Shown piece by piece: positions 8,595 through 16,848 of a stretch of DNA of 64,000 nt (the first letter of the stretch is position 1; the number at the start of each line of letters is the position of its first letter). The notes under the pieces are model-generated. The model was not told the DNA's origin, ran no database searches, and saw nothing but the letters and a program-made list of their open reading frames with translations. The stretch lies in NCBI RefSeq assembly GCF_019857225.1, contig NZ_JAFJSY010000010.1:62001-126000 (forward strand), in the 5' to 3' direction. A program made the translations under genes and the position numbers. Source of the stretch: Streptomyces plumbidurans. Lineage in GTDB: Bacteria; Actinomycetota; Actinomycetes; Streptomycetales; Streptomycetaceae.

Positions 8595-9758
8595 ATGGAC
8601 GTCGGGCTCAAGCGTGAGCTGGAGGAGAAGGTCAGGGCGGGCGTCCGCCTGACCCGCGAGGACGGCATCGCGCTGTACGAGTCGGACGACCTGGCGTGGC
8701 TGGGCGGCCTCGCGCACGAGGTGCGCACCCGCAAGAACGGCGACGTCGTCCACTTCAACGTCAACCGCCACCTCAACATGACCAACGTGTGCACGGCGTC
8801 CTGCGCCTACTGCTCCTTCCAGCGCAAGCCGGGCGAGAAGGACGCGTACACGATGCGCATCGAGGAGGCCGTCAAGCTGGCCAAGGCGATGGAGGGCGAG
8901 AACCTCACCGAACTGCACATCGTCAACGGCCTGCACCCGAACCTGCCGTGGCGCTACTACCCGCGCTCGCTGCGGGAGCTGAAGGCGGCCCTCCCGGACG
9001 TCTCCCTGAAGGCGTTCACGGCCACGGAGATCCACCACTTCGAGACGATCTCCGGCCTGTCCGCCTCCGAGATCCTCGACGAGCTGATCGACGCGGGCCT
9101 GGAGTCGCTGACCGGCGGCGGCGCCGAGATCTTCGACTGGGAGGTGCGGCAGCACATCGTGGACCACCGCACCCACTGGGAGGACTGGTCCCGCATCCAC
9201 CGCCTGGCGCACGAGAAGGGCCTGAAGACCCCGTGCACCATGCTCTACGGCCACATCGAGGAGCCGCGCCACCGCGTCGACCACGTGCTGCGGCTGCGTG
9301 AGCTGCAGGACGAGACCGGCGGCTTCCAGGTCTTCATCCCGCTGCGCTACCAGCACGACTTCGTCGACATGCAGGACGGCAAGGTCCGCAACCGCCTGCA
9401 GGCCCGCACCCAGATGGCCACCGGCGCCGAGGCCCTGAAGACCTTCGCGGTCTCCCGGCTGCTCTTCGACAACGTCCCGCACGTCAAGGTCTTCTGGGTC
9501 ATGCACGGCGTGCAGACCGCGCAGCTCGCCCTCCAGCACGGCGCCGACGACATGGACGGCTCGGTCGTCGAGTACAAGATCACGCACGACGCGGACAACT
9601 ACGGCACCCCGAACAAGCTGACCCGCGAGGACCTCCTGGACCTGATCCGCGACGCCGGCTTCCGCCCGGTGGAGCGCAACACGCGCTACGAGATCCTCCG
9701 CGAGTACGACGGCCCGGACCCGGCCCGCCGGGAGTCCCCGCAGCCGATGCGGGTGTGA
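8595..9758 (+). CDS. mqnE: Aminofutalosine synthase MqnE (radical SAM)
   Basis: The 387-residue radical SAM enzyme joins the MqnA product to inosine/adenosine-derived radicals to give aminofutalosine, the second step of the futalosine menaquinone pathway. The iron-sulfur motif CTASCAYC gives Cys66, Cys70 and Cys73 for the [4Fe-4S] cluster. Family segments NRHLNMTNVC and LTGGGAEIF are present. The length and N-terminus match MqnE, not MqnC. The ATG at 8595 has an AGAAAGG ribosome site; the upstream in-frame start at 8550 is less likely. Confidence 0.93.
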   Translation: MDVGLKRELEEKVRAGVRLTREDGIALYESDDLAWLGGLAHEVRTRKNGDVVHFNVNRHLNMTNVCTASCAYCSFQRKPGEKDAYTMRIEEAVKLAKAMEGENLTELHIVNGLHPNLPWRYYPRSLRELKAALPDVSLKAFTATEIHHFETISGLSASEILDELIDAGLESLTGGGAEIFDWEVRQHIVDHRTHWEDWSRIHRLAHEKGLKTPCTMLYGHIEEPRHRVDHVLRLRELQDETGGFQVFIPLRYQHDFVDMQDGKVRNRLQARTQMATGAEALKTFAVSRLLFDNVPHVKVFWVMHGVQTAQLALQHGADDMDGSVVEYKITHDADNYGTPNKLTREDLLDLIRDAGFRPVERNTRYEILREYDGPDPARRESPQPMRV

Positions 9759-9789
9759 GGCATTCCGGGCGCGGGGGTACCCGGCGGGC

Positions 9790-10440
9790 GTGAGCCCCCG
9801 TACCGGCGCGCCCGAGGACGCCTACACCGCCGAGCCCTACCTCCCGGACCGCGGTGGCCTGCCTGCCCTGCGCAAGGCGGCCGCCGGCTGCCGTGGCTGC
9901 CCGCTGCACCGGGACGCCACGCAGACCGTGTTCGGCGAGGGCACCGCGAAGGCCCGCGTGATGCTCGTCGGCGAGCAGCCCGGCGACCAGGAGGACCGCC
10001 AGGGCAAGCCCTTCGTCGGCCCCGCCGGCAAGCTCCTCGACCGGGCTCTCGAAGAAGCCGGCATCGATCCGGCGGAGGCGTACGTCACCAACGCGGTCAA
10101 GCACTTCAGGTTCACGCGCGACGAGCCCCGCAAGCGCCGTATCCACAAGGCGCCCACACTCCGTGAGGCGGCGGCGTGCGGGCCGTGGCTCGCCGCCGAG
10201 CTGGCGGTCGTCGAGCCCGAGCTGGTCGTGGTGCTGGGGGCGACCGCCGGCAAGGCGCTGCTGGGCTCCTCGTTCCGGGTCACGCAGGTGCGCGGCACGG
10301 TGCTGGAGGAGGAGATCCACGGGCAGCCGCGGCGGCTCGTGCCGACCGTGCACCCCTCTTCCGTGCTGCGGTCGGACGACCGGGAGGCGGCGTACCGGGG
10401 GTTCGTCTCGGATCTCGAGGTGGCGGGGCGTCTGCTGTAG
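9790..10440 (+). CDS. udgX: Uracil-DNA glycosylase UdgX (uracil-DNA crosslinking type)
   Basis: The 216-residue family-4-like uracil-DNA glycosylase has motif A as GEQPGDQED (residues 61-69) and the late HPSSVLR motif. It carries the KRRIH loop at residues 115-119 that defines UdgX; in mycobacterial UdgX the histidine of this loop attacks the sugar and leaves the enzyme covalently bound to DNA. Iron-sulfur ligands Cys34, Cys37 and Cys130 are visible. The fourth family-4 cysteine (in the VKC motif) is replaced by His105 in NAVKHF. It is not linked to the menaquinone genes by overlap. Confidence 0.88.
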   Translation: MSPRTGAPEDAYTAEPYLPDRGGLPALRKAAAGCRGCPLHRDATQTVFGEGTAKARVMLVGEQPGDQEDRQGKPFVGPAGKLLDRALEEAGIDPAEAYVTNAVKHFRFTRDEPRKRRIHKAPTLREAAACGPWLAAELAVVEPELVVVLGATAGKALLGSSFRVTQVRGTVLEEEIHGQPRRLVPTVHPSSVLRSDDREAAYRGFVSDLEVAGRLL

Positions 10441-10460
10441 GTAATGAGTACTATGGCGCC

Positions 10461-10985
10461 GTGTCCCTTACTTTCACTCTTGACCCCGCCGTCACTCCCG
10501 CCCTGCGCGACGGGATTCTCGGGCTGTGGGCCGACGTCTCGAACGCGGGCGGCTCGGTGGGCTTCGTGCCACCGGTCACCGCCGAGGACATACGGCCCGA
10601 GCTCGTGAAGCACCTCGTCGGCATGGCCGAGGGGCGGACCCGGCTGCTGGTCGGCCTCGACGAGGCGGGCGAGGTCGCGGCGACCGCCTTCTTCAGCTTC
10701 AACACCCACCGGCTGATGAAGCACTGGGTGTGGCTGTACACGGTGATGGTGCACCCCCGCCACCAGGGCAGGGGCTACGGGCGGGACCTGCTCGCCGCCG
10801 CCGAGGAGGCCGCCCGCGGCTTCGACGGCATCGAGGCGATCCGGCTGACCTGCCGCGGCGGCAACGGCCTGGAGCGGTTCTACGGCTCCTGCGGCTACAA
10901 GGAGGTCGGGCGGGTGCCCGACGCCATCCGTGTCGCCCCCGGCGACGACCGCGACGACGTCTTCATGCTGCTGCCGCTCGGCTGA
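10461..10985 (+). CDS. GNAT-family N-acetyltransferase
   Basis: The 174-residue protein has the acetyl-CoA binding motif A (VHPRHQGRGYGRDLL) and the C-terminal GLERFYGSCGYKEVGR strand typical of GNAT enzymes. The substrate is not predictable. The GTG start is chosen from the alignable N-terminus; the longer frame overlaps udgX. A TACTAT box lies at 10449-10454, only six bases before the GTG, which fits a leaderless transcript starting at or near the start codon. No ribosome site is visible, which agrees with that reading. Confidence 0.85.
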   Translation: MSLTFTLDPAVTPALRDGILGLWADVSNAGGSVGFVPPVTAEDIRPELVKHLVGMAEGRTRLLVGLDEAGEVAATAFFSFNTHRLMKHWVWLYTVMVHPRHQGRGYGRDLLAAAEEAARGFDGIEAIRLTCRGGNGLERFYGSCGYKEVGRVPDAIRVAPGDDRDDVFMLLPLG

Positions 10986-11060
10986 CCCCCGTCGAAGATC
11001 GCACATCCGGCGTGCTTCACTGGACCGTGCCCCTTTTTGGAACCGGAAGAGTGGATTGAC

Positions 11061-11360
11061 ATGCTCCGCTACACGCTGATGCGCCTCGGGATCTTCGCAG
11101 GCTGCCTCGTGGTCGTCTGGGGCCTCGTCTACTCCGGCATCGTCCCGCGCGGGCTCGGTGACTCCAACGGCATGTGGATCTGCCTGCTGGCCCTGGTGAT
11201 CTCGGCCCCGATCAGCTTCGTGGTGCTGCGCAAGGAGCGGGACCGCGCCTCGCTCCAGGTCGTGCGCCGGGTCGACCGGATGAAGGCCAACCTCGACGCC
11301 AACCGCAGCCAGGAGGACGGCGCGGACGACGCGACGCGGGCGCAGGGCCAGACCTCGTAG
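11061..11360 (+). CDS. DUF4229 small membrane protein
   Basis: The 99-residue protein has two membrane helices (about residues 5-27 and 37-57) and a charged cytoplasmic tail. It matches the DUF4229 type common in actinobacteria, often found near menaquinone or PLDc_N genes. Its role is unknown. The ATG at 11061 follows AGAGTGGATTGAC; an upstream in-frame start at 11037 would add eight residues and is less likely because the first helix begins right after MLRYTLMRLG. The coding end runs into a 21-base tandem repeat. Confidence 0.75.
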   Translation: MLRYTLMRLGIFAGCLVVVWGLVYSGIVPRGLGDSNGMWICLLALVISAPISFVVLRKERDRASLQVVRRVDRMKANLDANRSQEDGADDATRAQGQTS

Positions 11361-11425
11361 ACCTGGCGCCAGACCTCGTAGACCCAGGGCCGGACCTCGT
11401 AGACCCAGGGCCGGACCTCGTGGAC
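11348..11425. repeat. 21-base tandem repeat, about four copies
   Basis: The word GACCTCGT recurs at 11351, 11372, 11393 and 11414 (last copy GACCTCGT), an exact 21-base period. Units two and three are near identical (GACCTCGTAGACCCAGGGCCG). The first copy overlaps the end of the DUF4229 gene, including its stop codon; the rest is intergenic. It lies just before the TetR gene. It looks like a replication-slippage minisatellite. Confidence 0.85.
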
Positions 11426-11475
11426 GTGACGCAAGCGGGGTCTGGGACGGCGGCCGCCCAATTACCCTTGCCCCC

Positions 11476-12123
11476 ATGGGTGCCGTGAAGACCAAGCGCA
11501 TGCCGCGGGCGGTCCGTGAGCAGCAGATGCTGGACGCCGCCGTGCAGACGTTCGGGCAGCGTGGGTACATGGCCGCGTCGATGGACGAGATCGCCGAACT
11601 GGCGGGTGTGTCCAAGCCGTTGGTCTATCTGTATCTGAACTCGAAGGAAGACCTGTTCACCGCCTGCATCCGGCGCGAGGCGAAGGCGCTCGTCCAGGCG
11701 GTCCGGGCCGGTGTCCGCCCCGGGTTGCCCGCCGACCGCCAACTCTGGGAGGGGCTGCGGGCGTTCTTCACGCACACGGCGCTGAACCCGGACGGCTGGG
11801 CGGTGCTGCATCTGCAGGCCCGTACCCGTGAACCGTTCGCGGCCGAGGTGACCGCGATGCGCGAGGAGATCGTCGCGTTCGTCACCGAACTCATCGTCGT
11901 CGCGGCCAGGGCGGCGCACCGCGACCCCGACCTCGCCGAACGCGAGGTCGCCGGGCTCGCCGAGGCCCTGGTCGGCGCCGCCGAGTCCCTCGCCGCCTGG
12001 GCCAACGCGACCCCCGGCACCACGGCCCGCCAGGCCGCGGCCACCCTCATGAACTTCGCCTGGGCGGGCCTGGGCAACCTCATGGAGGGCCGACCCTGGA
12101 CACCTCCGCCCCCGGAGAACTGA
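11476..12123 (+). CDS. TetR-family transcriptional regulator
   Basis: The 215-residue protein has a TetR N-terminal helix-turn-helix at about residues 14-60 (MLDAAVQTFGQRGY, then VSKPLVYLYLNSKEDLF) and a helical ligand-binding C-terminal domain. Downstream and convergent are MaoC-like and FabG-like lipid genes and then the fadD pair, so control of fatty-acid or acyl-CoA metabolism is plausible but not shown. A palindrome at 14397-14406 upstream of fabG is one possible site for it. Confidence 0.9.
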   Translation: MGAVKTKRMPRAVREQQMLDAAVQTFGQRGYMAASMDEIAELAGVSKPLVYLYLNSKEDLFTACIRREAKALVQAVRAGVRPGLPADRQLWEGLRAFFTHTALNPDGWAVLHLQARTREPFAAEVTAMREEIVAFVTELIVVAARAAHRDPDLAEREVAGLAEALVGAAESLAAWANATPGTTARQAAATLMNFAWAGLGNLMEGRPWTPPPPEN

Positions 12124-12152
12124 CGCCGGTCCTGGCGGACTTGCCGGACGGA

Positions 12153-12220
12153 CCACGGCACGGGACGGGCCACGGCACGGGACGGGCCACGGCACGGGAC
12201 GGGCCACGGCACGGGACGGA
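12153..12220. repeat. 17-base tandem repeat, four copies
   Basis: The unit CCACGGCACGGGACGGG begins at 12153, 12170, 12187 and 12204, with a degenerate fifth start at 12220. It fills most of the gap between the convergent TetR and MaoC-like genes. The copies are essentially identical, which suggests recent expansion. It is too short and regular to be CRISPR. Confidence 0.85.
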
Positions 12221-13057
12221 CTACGGCTGGAGGTCCTCCACCACTCCGCTCACATGCACGCGCTCGCCCCCGCGCAGTTCGAACCGGCCGCCCCGCGCCG
12301 CGTACGTCACCGTCCCCGGCAGCAGCACCGGCGCCCTGAACTGCGCCTGGACGCGGGTGCGTTCGGGGGTGCCGTGGGCGGCCAGACAACGGGCGGCGGT
12401 CCACATGCCGTGGGCGATGGCGCGGGGAAAGCCGAAGAGGCGGGCGGTGAGCGGGTGCAGGTGGATGGGGTTGCGGTCGCCGGACGCGGCGCCGTACCGG
12501 CGGCCCACGTCGCCGGCCAGCCGCCATTCCGCCACGGCGGGCAGCGGCGGACGCTCGTCTTTCGGGGACTCGCTCGTCCGCGAGGTGCGGTGCCGGGCAA
12601 GATAGGTGCTGCGCGACTCCCACACCACGTCCCGTCCGGACCGCACCTCGGTGATCACGGACGCCTCGGTGCCCCGCCGGTGCGGCTCCAGACCGCCCAC
12701 GTGCACGGCGAGTTCGTACTCCCCGGTGGCCGTCAGCGACCGCCACCGGGTGATCTCGATCGACGTGTGGACGAGACCCAGCAGCGGCAGCGGAAAGCCG
12801 CGGTCGCTCATCAGCCGCATGGCCAGCGGGAAGCCCAGCACATGCGGATACGTCAGCGGGAGCGCGTCGTCGCCGGTCGCGAACCCGCACACCCGCTCGT
12901 AGGCGGCCAGCCGCGCCAGGTCGATGCGCAGTCCGCGCAGGACGAGCCGGTCACGCGGGAAGTCGGCGTCCGGGCGCGGGTGTTTGAAGGGTGAGAGGAG
13001 GGCGCCCCGGGCGAGCAGCGGCGCGAGCGCGGGGGAGGCGGGCAGTACGACCGACAT
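12221..13057 (-). CDS. MaoC-like hot-dog fold dehydratase
   Basis: The 278-residue protein has a C-terminal MaoC dehydratase domain with the hydratase-2 type active-site segment GDRNPIHLHPLTARLFGFP (catalytic Asp and His) followed by IAHGMWTAARCLA. The N-terminal half looks like a degenerate second hot-dog fold. Such proteins hydrate or dehydrate enoyl-CoA or enoyl-ACP substrates in the (R)-3-hydroxy configuration. It lies six bases downstream of the FabG-type reductase gene in the same operon, the next enzyme in fatty-acid elongation or degradation logic. Confidence 0.85.
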   Translation of the reverse strand: MSVVLPASPALAPLLARGALLSPFKHPRPDADFPRDRLVLRGLRIDLARLAAYERVCGFATGDDALPLTYPHVLGFPLAMRLMSDRGFPLPLLGLVHTSIEITRWRSLTATGEYELAVHVGGLEPHRRGTEASVITEVRSGRDVVWESRSTYLARHRTSRTSESPKDERPPLPAVAEWRLAGDVGRRYGAASGDRNPIHLHPLTARLFGFPRAIAHGMWTAARCLAAHGTPERTRVQAQFRAPVLLPGTVTYAARGGRFELRGGERVHVSGVVEDLQP

Positions 13058-13063
13058 CGGTTC

Positions 13064-14365
13064 TCACGCTCCCAGCAGGCTCTGGCCGCAGACCCGGACC
13101 ACCTGGCCGTTGACCCCGCCCGAGGCGGGGTGCGCGAGCCAGGCCGTGGTCTCGGCGACGTCCACCGGAAGTCCGCCCTGCGCAAGGGAGTTCATCCGGC
13201 GCCCCGCCTCACGGATGAACAGCGGGACCGCCGCCGTCATCTTCGTCTCGATGAACCCCGGCGCGACCGCGTTGAGAGTCACCCCGTGCTCGGCGAGCGC
13301 GCGCGGCGCGAGGGAGCGGACCAGCCCCACGACGCCCGCCTTGCTCGCGCCGTAGTTCGTCTGCCCCGCGTTCCCGGCGAGGCCGGCGATCGAGGCGGTC
13401 GCGACGATCCGCCCGCCCCGCCCGAGCGCCCCGGCCTTCAGCAGCGCGTCCGTCGTCCGCAGCACGCTCGCGAGATTGACCTCCAGGACCGAACTCCAGC
13501 GCTCGGCGGGCATGTTGACCAGTCGGCGGTCACGGGTGATGCCCGCGTTGTGGACCAGCACGTCCAGGCCGTCCGGGAGCGCGGCGGCGATCCGCTCGCC
13601 CGCGTCGGCGGCGGTGATGTCGAGCGCGAGGGCGCTGCCGCCGAGCCGCTCGGCCACGCGCCGCGCGTCCTGCTCGGCCTGCGGTACGTCCAGTACGACG
13701 ACCCGGGCGCCGTCCCTGGCCAGCGTCTCGGCGACCGCCTCGCCGATGCCGCGGGCGCCCCCGGTGACCAGGGCGGTGCGCCCGGCCAGGGGGCGCTCCC
13801 AGTCGACGGCGGACTCCTCGGCGCGTGCTGCCTCGATCACCTGACCGTCGACGTAGGCGGACTTGGGAGAGAGCAGGAAGCGCAGGGTCGACTCGGCGGA
13901 GCCGGCGTCCGTCAGCCGCAGCAGGTTCACGGTCCGGCCGCGCCCGATCTCCTTGCCGAGCGAGCGCACGAACCCCTCCAGCGCCTGCTGCACGGCGGCC
14001 TGGTGGTGATCGGTCGTATCGAGGGGCGAGCCCAGCACGACGATCCGGCCGCTGCTCGCGACGGACCGCACCACGGGGTGGAGCGCGGCGTGCACCTCGG
14101 CGAGCCCGTCGACGTCGCGCACCCCGGTGGCGTCGAGGACCACGGCCGCGACGGGCCCGCCGGTGGAGTCAGGCAGCCCCGCGCGGGCGAGGACCGGCGC
14201 GAGATCGAGGTCCGTCCGGCCCGCGGTGAGGTGCAGCAGTCCGCCGTCCAGCGAGGGCCGCTCAGGCGACCAGCGCCGCAGCTCGGCGGGCTGCGGCAGG
14301 CCCAGCCTGCGGGTCAGGAAGCGGCCGGGTGCGGTGCCGGAGAAGCGCAGATAGCGGTCGGCCAT
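13064..14365 (-). CDS. fabG: High-molecular-weight 3-oxoacyl-ACP reductase (FabG4-like)
   Basis: This 433-residue short-chain dehydrogenase has the nucleotide motif VTGGARGIG and the catalytic YGASK (Tyr, Lys) in its C-terminal half, with a degenerate flavodoxin-like domain in the first 200 residues. This matches the high-molecular-weight FabG4 class of actinobacteria, which reduces long-chain 3-oxoacyl-CoA or ACP. Two in-frame ATGs exist six bases apart; the inner one (MADRYLRF) has GGGGAG at eight bases' distance and is preferred over MDMADRYL. It forms an operon with the MaoC-like gene. Confidence 0.88.
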   Translation of the reverse strand: MADRYLRFSGTAPGRFLTRRLGLPQPAELRRWSPERPSLDGGLLHLTAGRTDLDLAPVLARAGLPDSTGGPVAAVVLDATGVRDVDGLAEVHAALHPVVRSVASSGRIVVLGSPLDTTDHHQAAVQQALEGFVRSLGKEIGRGRTVNLLRLTDAGSAESTLRFLLSPKSAYVDGQVIEAARAEESAVDWERPLAGRTALVTGGARGIGEAVAETLARDGARVVVLDVPQAEQDARRVAERLGGSALALDITAADAGERIAAALPDGLDVLVHNAGITRDRRLVNMPAERWSSVLEVNLASVLRTTDALLKAGALGRGGRIVATASIAGLAGNAGQTNYGASKAGVVGLVRSLAPRALAEHGVTLNAVAPGFIETKMTAAVPLFIREAGRRMNSLAQGGLPVDVAETTAWLAHPASGGVNGQVVRVCGQSLLGA

Positions 14366-14394
14366 GTCCATAACTCCCCATGCGGATGCTCTTC

Positions 14395-14423
14395 TTACTC
14401 CGGAGTCAGGTTACCGGAGGTAA
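14395..14423. promoter_or_regulatory. Inverted repeats upstream of the fabG operon
   Basis: A perfect 10-base palindrome, ACTCCGGAGT, lies at 14397-14406, and its outer arms pair again as TTACTCCGG (14395-14403) with CCGGAGGTAA (14414-14423). The cluster sits about 30 bases upstream of the fabG start and in the divergent region before the first fadD. It is a plausible repressor site for a lipid-metabolism regulator such as the nearby TetR protein. No direct evidence links them. Confidence 0.35.
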
Positions 14424-14655
14424 GGATCCAGGGAAGGGGTGTGGCGAGGGAGGTAAAAGTTGAAAAACGTTCACCATACCGCCCGGTAGGACGCTATCGG
14501 CAAGAAAAGCGACGAGATTGCACATCCCCGATCCATCGCCGCCGCCGTACACTCGTCGAACCCTCACCAGCTCATCACAAGCGCGCCGTACGATCTCCTC
14601 CCCGCCTGCGGCAACTACCCCGCAGGGCAACTCCGTTGAAGCGCTGGAGTCGCCC

Positions 14656-16587
14656 GTGTCCACCTCGCGCCCGTCCGCCGACGTCGCGGTTCACGCCACG
14701 GCGCTCGACGGCACGCCGGTCCTCGTGGAGCCCGTGATCCAGCGGCTGGGCGGGGAGGTGCGCGAGGCCTACGTGCCGCCCTTCGTCCCGCCGGTGCGGC
14801 ACGGCTCCCTCGCCGACCTGCCCTTCGACAACGCGCGCACCGCCCCCGACGACCAGGTCCTCAGCCGCCGCACCGACACCGGCCGGTGGGAGCACGTCAC
14901 CGCGGTCGAGTTCGCCGACGAGGTACTGGCGGCGGCGAAGGGACTGATCGCCGAGGGACTCAACCCGGGGGACCGGATCGCGGTCATGGCGCGGACCGTC
15001 TACGAGTGGACGCTCCTGGACTTCGCCGCCTGGGCCTGCGGCCTGGTCACCGTCCCGATCTACCCCACCTCCTCCGCCTTCCAGACCCGTTGGATCCTCC
15101 AGGACTCCGGCGCCGTCGCACTCGTCACCGAGACCGCGGCGCAGGCGGCCGCGCTGGGCCCCGAACTCGACCGGGTGCCCGACCTGCGGCATCTGTGGGT
15201 CATCGAGAAGGGCCATGTGGAGCGCCTGGCCGAGCGCGGCGGGCGCATACGGGACCAGGAGGTGGAGGTGCGGCGCGGGATGCTGGGCCCCGACACCCTC
15301 GCCACCATCGTCTACACCTCGGGCACCACCGGCCGCCCCAAGGGCTGCGCGATCACCCACGGCAACTTCTTCGCCGAGGTCGACAACGCGATCGAACTCC
15401 TCTACCCGGTGTTCCGGGAGCGGACCAGCGAAGAGGCCGCGGTCCTGCACTTCCTGCCGATGTCACACATCTTCGGCCGCATGGTGGCGGTCGCCTGCAT
15501 CCGCGCACGGGTCCGGCTCGGACACGCCCCCAGCCTGAAGCCGGAGGAACTGCTGCCCGCCCTGGCCAGCTTCCGGCCGACCTGTCTCATCGCCATCCCG
15601 TACATGCTGGAGAAGGTGTTCAACGCCGCCCGCGCGAAGGCCGAGACCGGCGGCCGGGCCGGCACCTTCGACCGCGCGGTGGGCGTGGCCGTGCGCCACG
15701 GGGAGGCGGTCGAGGCCCGGCACGCCGGCACCGGCTCGGGCCCGCGCACCGTCCTCAAGGCGGCCCGCGCCATCTACGACCCCCTGGTCTACCGCCGCAT
15801 CCGCAACGCGATGGGCGGCAGGGTCCGCTACATGATCTCCGGCGGCTCCCCCCTCGGCCGCCGCCTCGCCGCGTTCTACGCCGGGGCGGGCATCGAGATC
15901 TACGAGGGCTACGGCCTCACGGAGACCACCGGTGCCTCCACCGTGACCCCTCCCCTCAAACCCCGCCTCGGCTCGGTCGGTTGGCCGCTGCCCGGCACCA
16001 AGGTCCGGATCGCGGCCGACGGCGAGGTCCTGCTGAGCGGCGGCCATGTGCTGCGCGGCTACTGGGACCCGAACGCCGGCGGGGTGACCCCCGCGACCGT
16101 CGACGGCTGGCTCGCCACCGGCGACCTCGGCCGGCTCGACGAGGAGGGCTACCTCTACATCACCGGCCGCAAGAAGGAGATGCTGATCACGGCGGGCGGC
16201 AAGAGCGTCGCCCCGGCCCCGCTGGAGAACTGGCTGCGCGCCCACCCCCTGATCTCCCAGGTCATGGTCGTCGGCGACGCCCGCCCCTACGTCGCCGCCC
16301 TCATCACCCTCGACACGGACGGCGTCACCCACTGGCGCCGCATGCACGGCAAACACCCGGTCCCGGTGCAACTCCTCCTCGACGACGAGGAGTTGAGGGC
16401 AGTCCTGCAACGCGCCGTGGACGAGGCCAACAAACTGGTCTCCCGCCCCGAATCCATCCGCCGCTTCACCATCCTCCCCACCGACCTGACAGAGGAATCG
16501 GGCCACCTCACCCCGTCCCTGAAACTCAAAAGAGACGCAATCACCAGGGATTTCGCCGCACATATCGAGCAGCTCTACAGCTTTTAG
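14656..16587 (+). CDS. Long-chain fatty-acid-CoA ligase, first of tandem pair (FadD/AMP-binding)
   Basis: The 643-residue adenylate-forming enzyme has the AMP-binding P-loop YTSGTTGRPKGCAITHGN and the later GYGLTETTGAS and TGDLGRLDEEGYLYITGRKKE motifs. It activates fatty acids as acyl-AMP and acyl-CoA. The GTG at 14656 is chosen because it has TGGAG upstream and gives an N-terminus that aligns with the paralogue next door; the longer frame to 14518 lacks this. The upstream region diverges from fabG, so the two promoters face each other. Confidence 0.9.
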   Translation: MSTSRPSADVAVHATALDGTPVLVEPVIQRLGGEVREAYVPPFVPPVRHGSLADLPFDNARTAPDDQVLSRRTDTGRWEHVTAVEFADEVLAAAKGLIAEGLNPGDRIAVMARTVYEWTLLDFAAWACGLVTVPIYPTSSAFQTRWILQDSGAVALVTETAAQAAALGPELDRVPDLRHLWVIEKGHVERLAERGGRIRDQEVEVRRGMLGPDTLATIVYTSGTTGRPKGCAITHGNFFAEVDNAIELLYPVFRERTSEEAAVLHFLPMSHIFGRMVAVACIRARVRLGHAPSLKPEELLPALASFRPTCLIAIPYMLEKVFNAARAKAETGGRAGTFDRAVGVAVRHGEAVEARHAGTGSGPRTVLKAARAIYDPLVYRRIRNAMGGRVRYMISGGSPLGRRLAAFYAGAGIEIYEGYGLTETTGASTVTPPLKPRLGSVGWPLPGTKVRIAADGEVLLSGGHVLRGYWDPNAGGVTPATVDGWLATGDLGRLDEEGYLYITGRKKEMLITAGGKSVAPAPLENWLRAHPLISQVMVVGDARPYVAALITLDTDGVTHWRRMHGKHPVPVQLLLDDEELRAVLQRAVDEANKLVSRPESIRRFTILPTDLTEESGHLTPSLKLKRDAITRDFAAHIEQLYSF

Positions 16588-16599
16588 GGGCGCCTGCAA

Positions 16600-16665
16600 C
16601 TGCTTCTAAGGGGCGCGGGGAACTGCGCGACAAGCCACAACGCACCCGCACCCAAACACAAACCG
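16600..16665. repeat. Abundant Streptomyces intergenic repeat (partial)
   Basis: The stretch around AGGGGCGCGGGGAACTGCGC followed by GACAAGCCACAACGCACCCG resembles a word found between genes very many times in Streptomyces chromosomes. I recognise it from memory only and cannot count copies here. It lies between the two fadD paralogues. The rest of the 16588-16848 gap is low-complexity C/A-rich sequence without a clear gene. Confidence 0.5.
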
Positions 16666-16848
16666 ATCCCGCCCCATACCGTCCCCGAACAAGCACATCC
16701 CCCACATGCCGCCCACGTACGATCGCCGCTATAACCCCCGGTAACCCCAAAACCCCCCGCCCCCGCGGAGCGGCTGAACCACTCGGCCTGCACTGCACGT
16801 ACCTGAACAGCAGAGCAGAACCCCGAGCTGCACGTCCCAGGAGCTGCC

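Noticed and set aside
11348..11425. Possible CRISPR array
   Set aside because: The period is 21 bases with no unique spacers; it is a simple tandem repeat. The 17- and 18-base repeats fail for the same reason.
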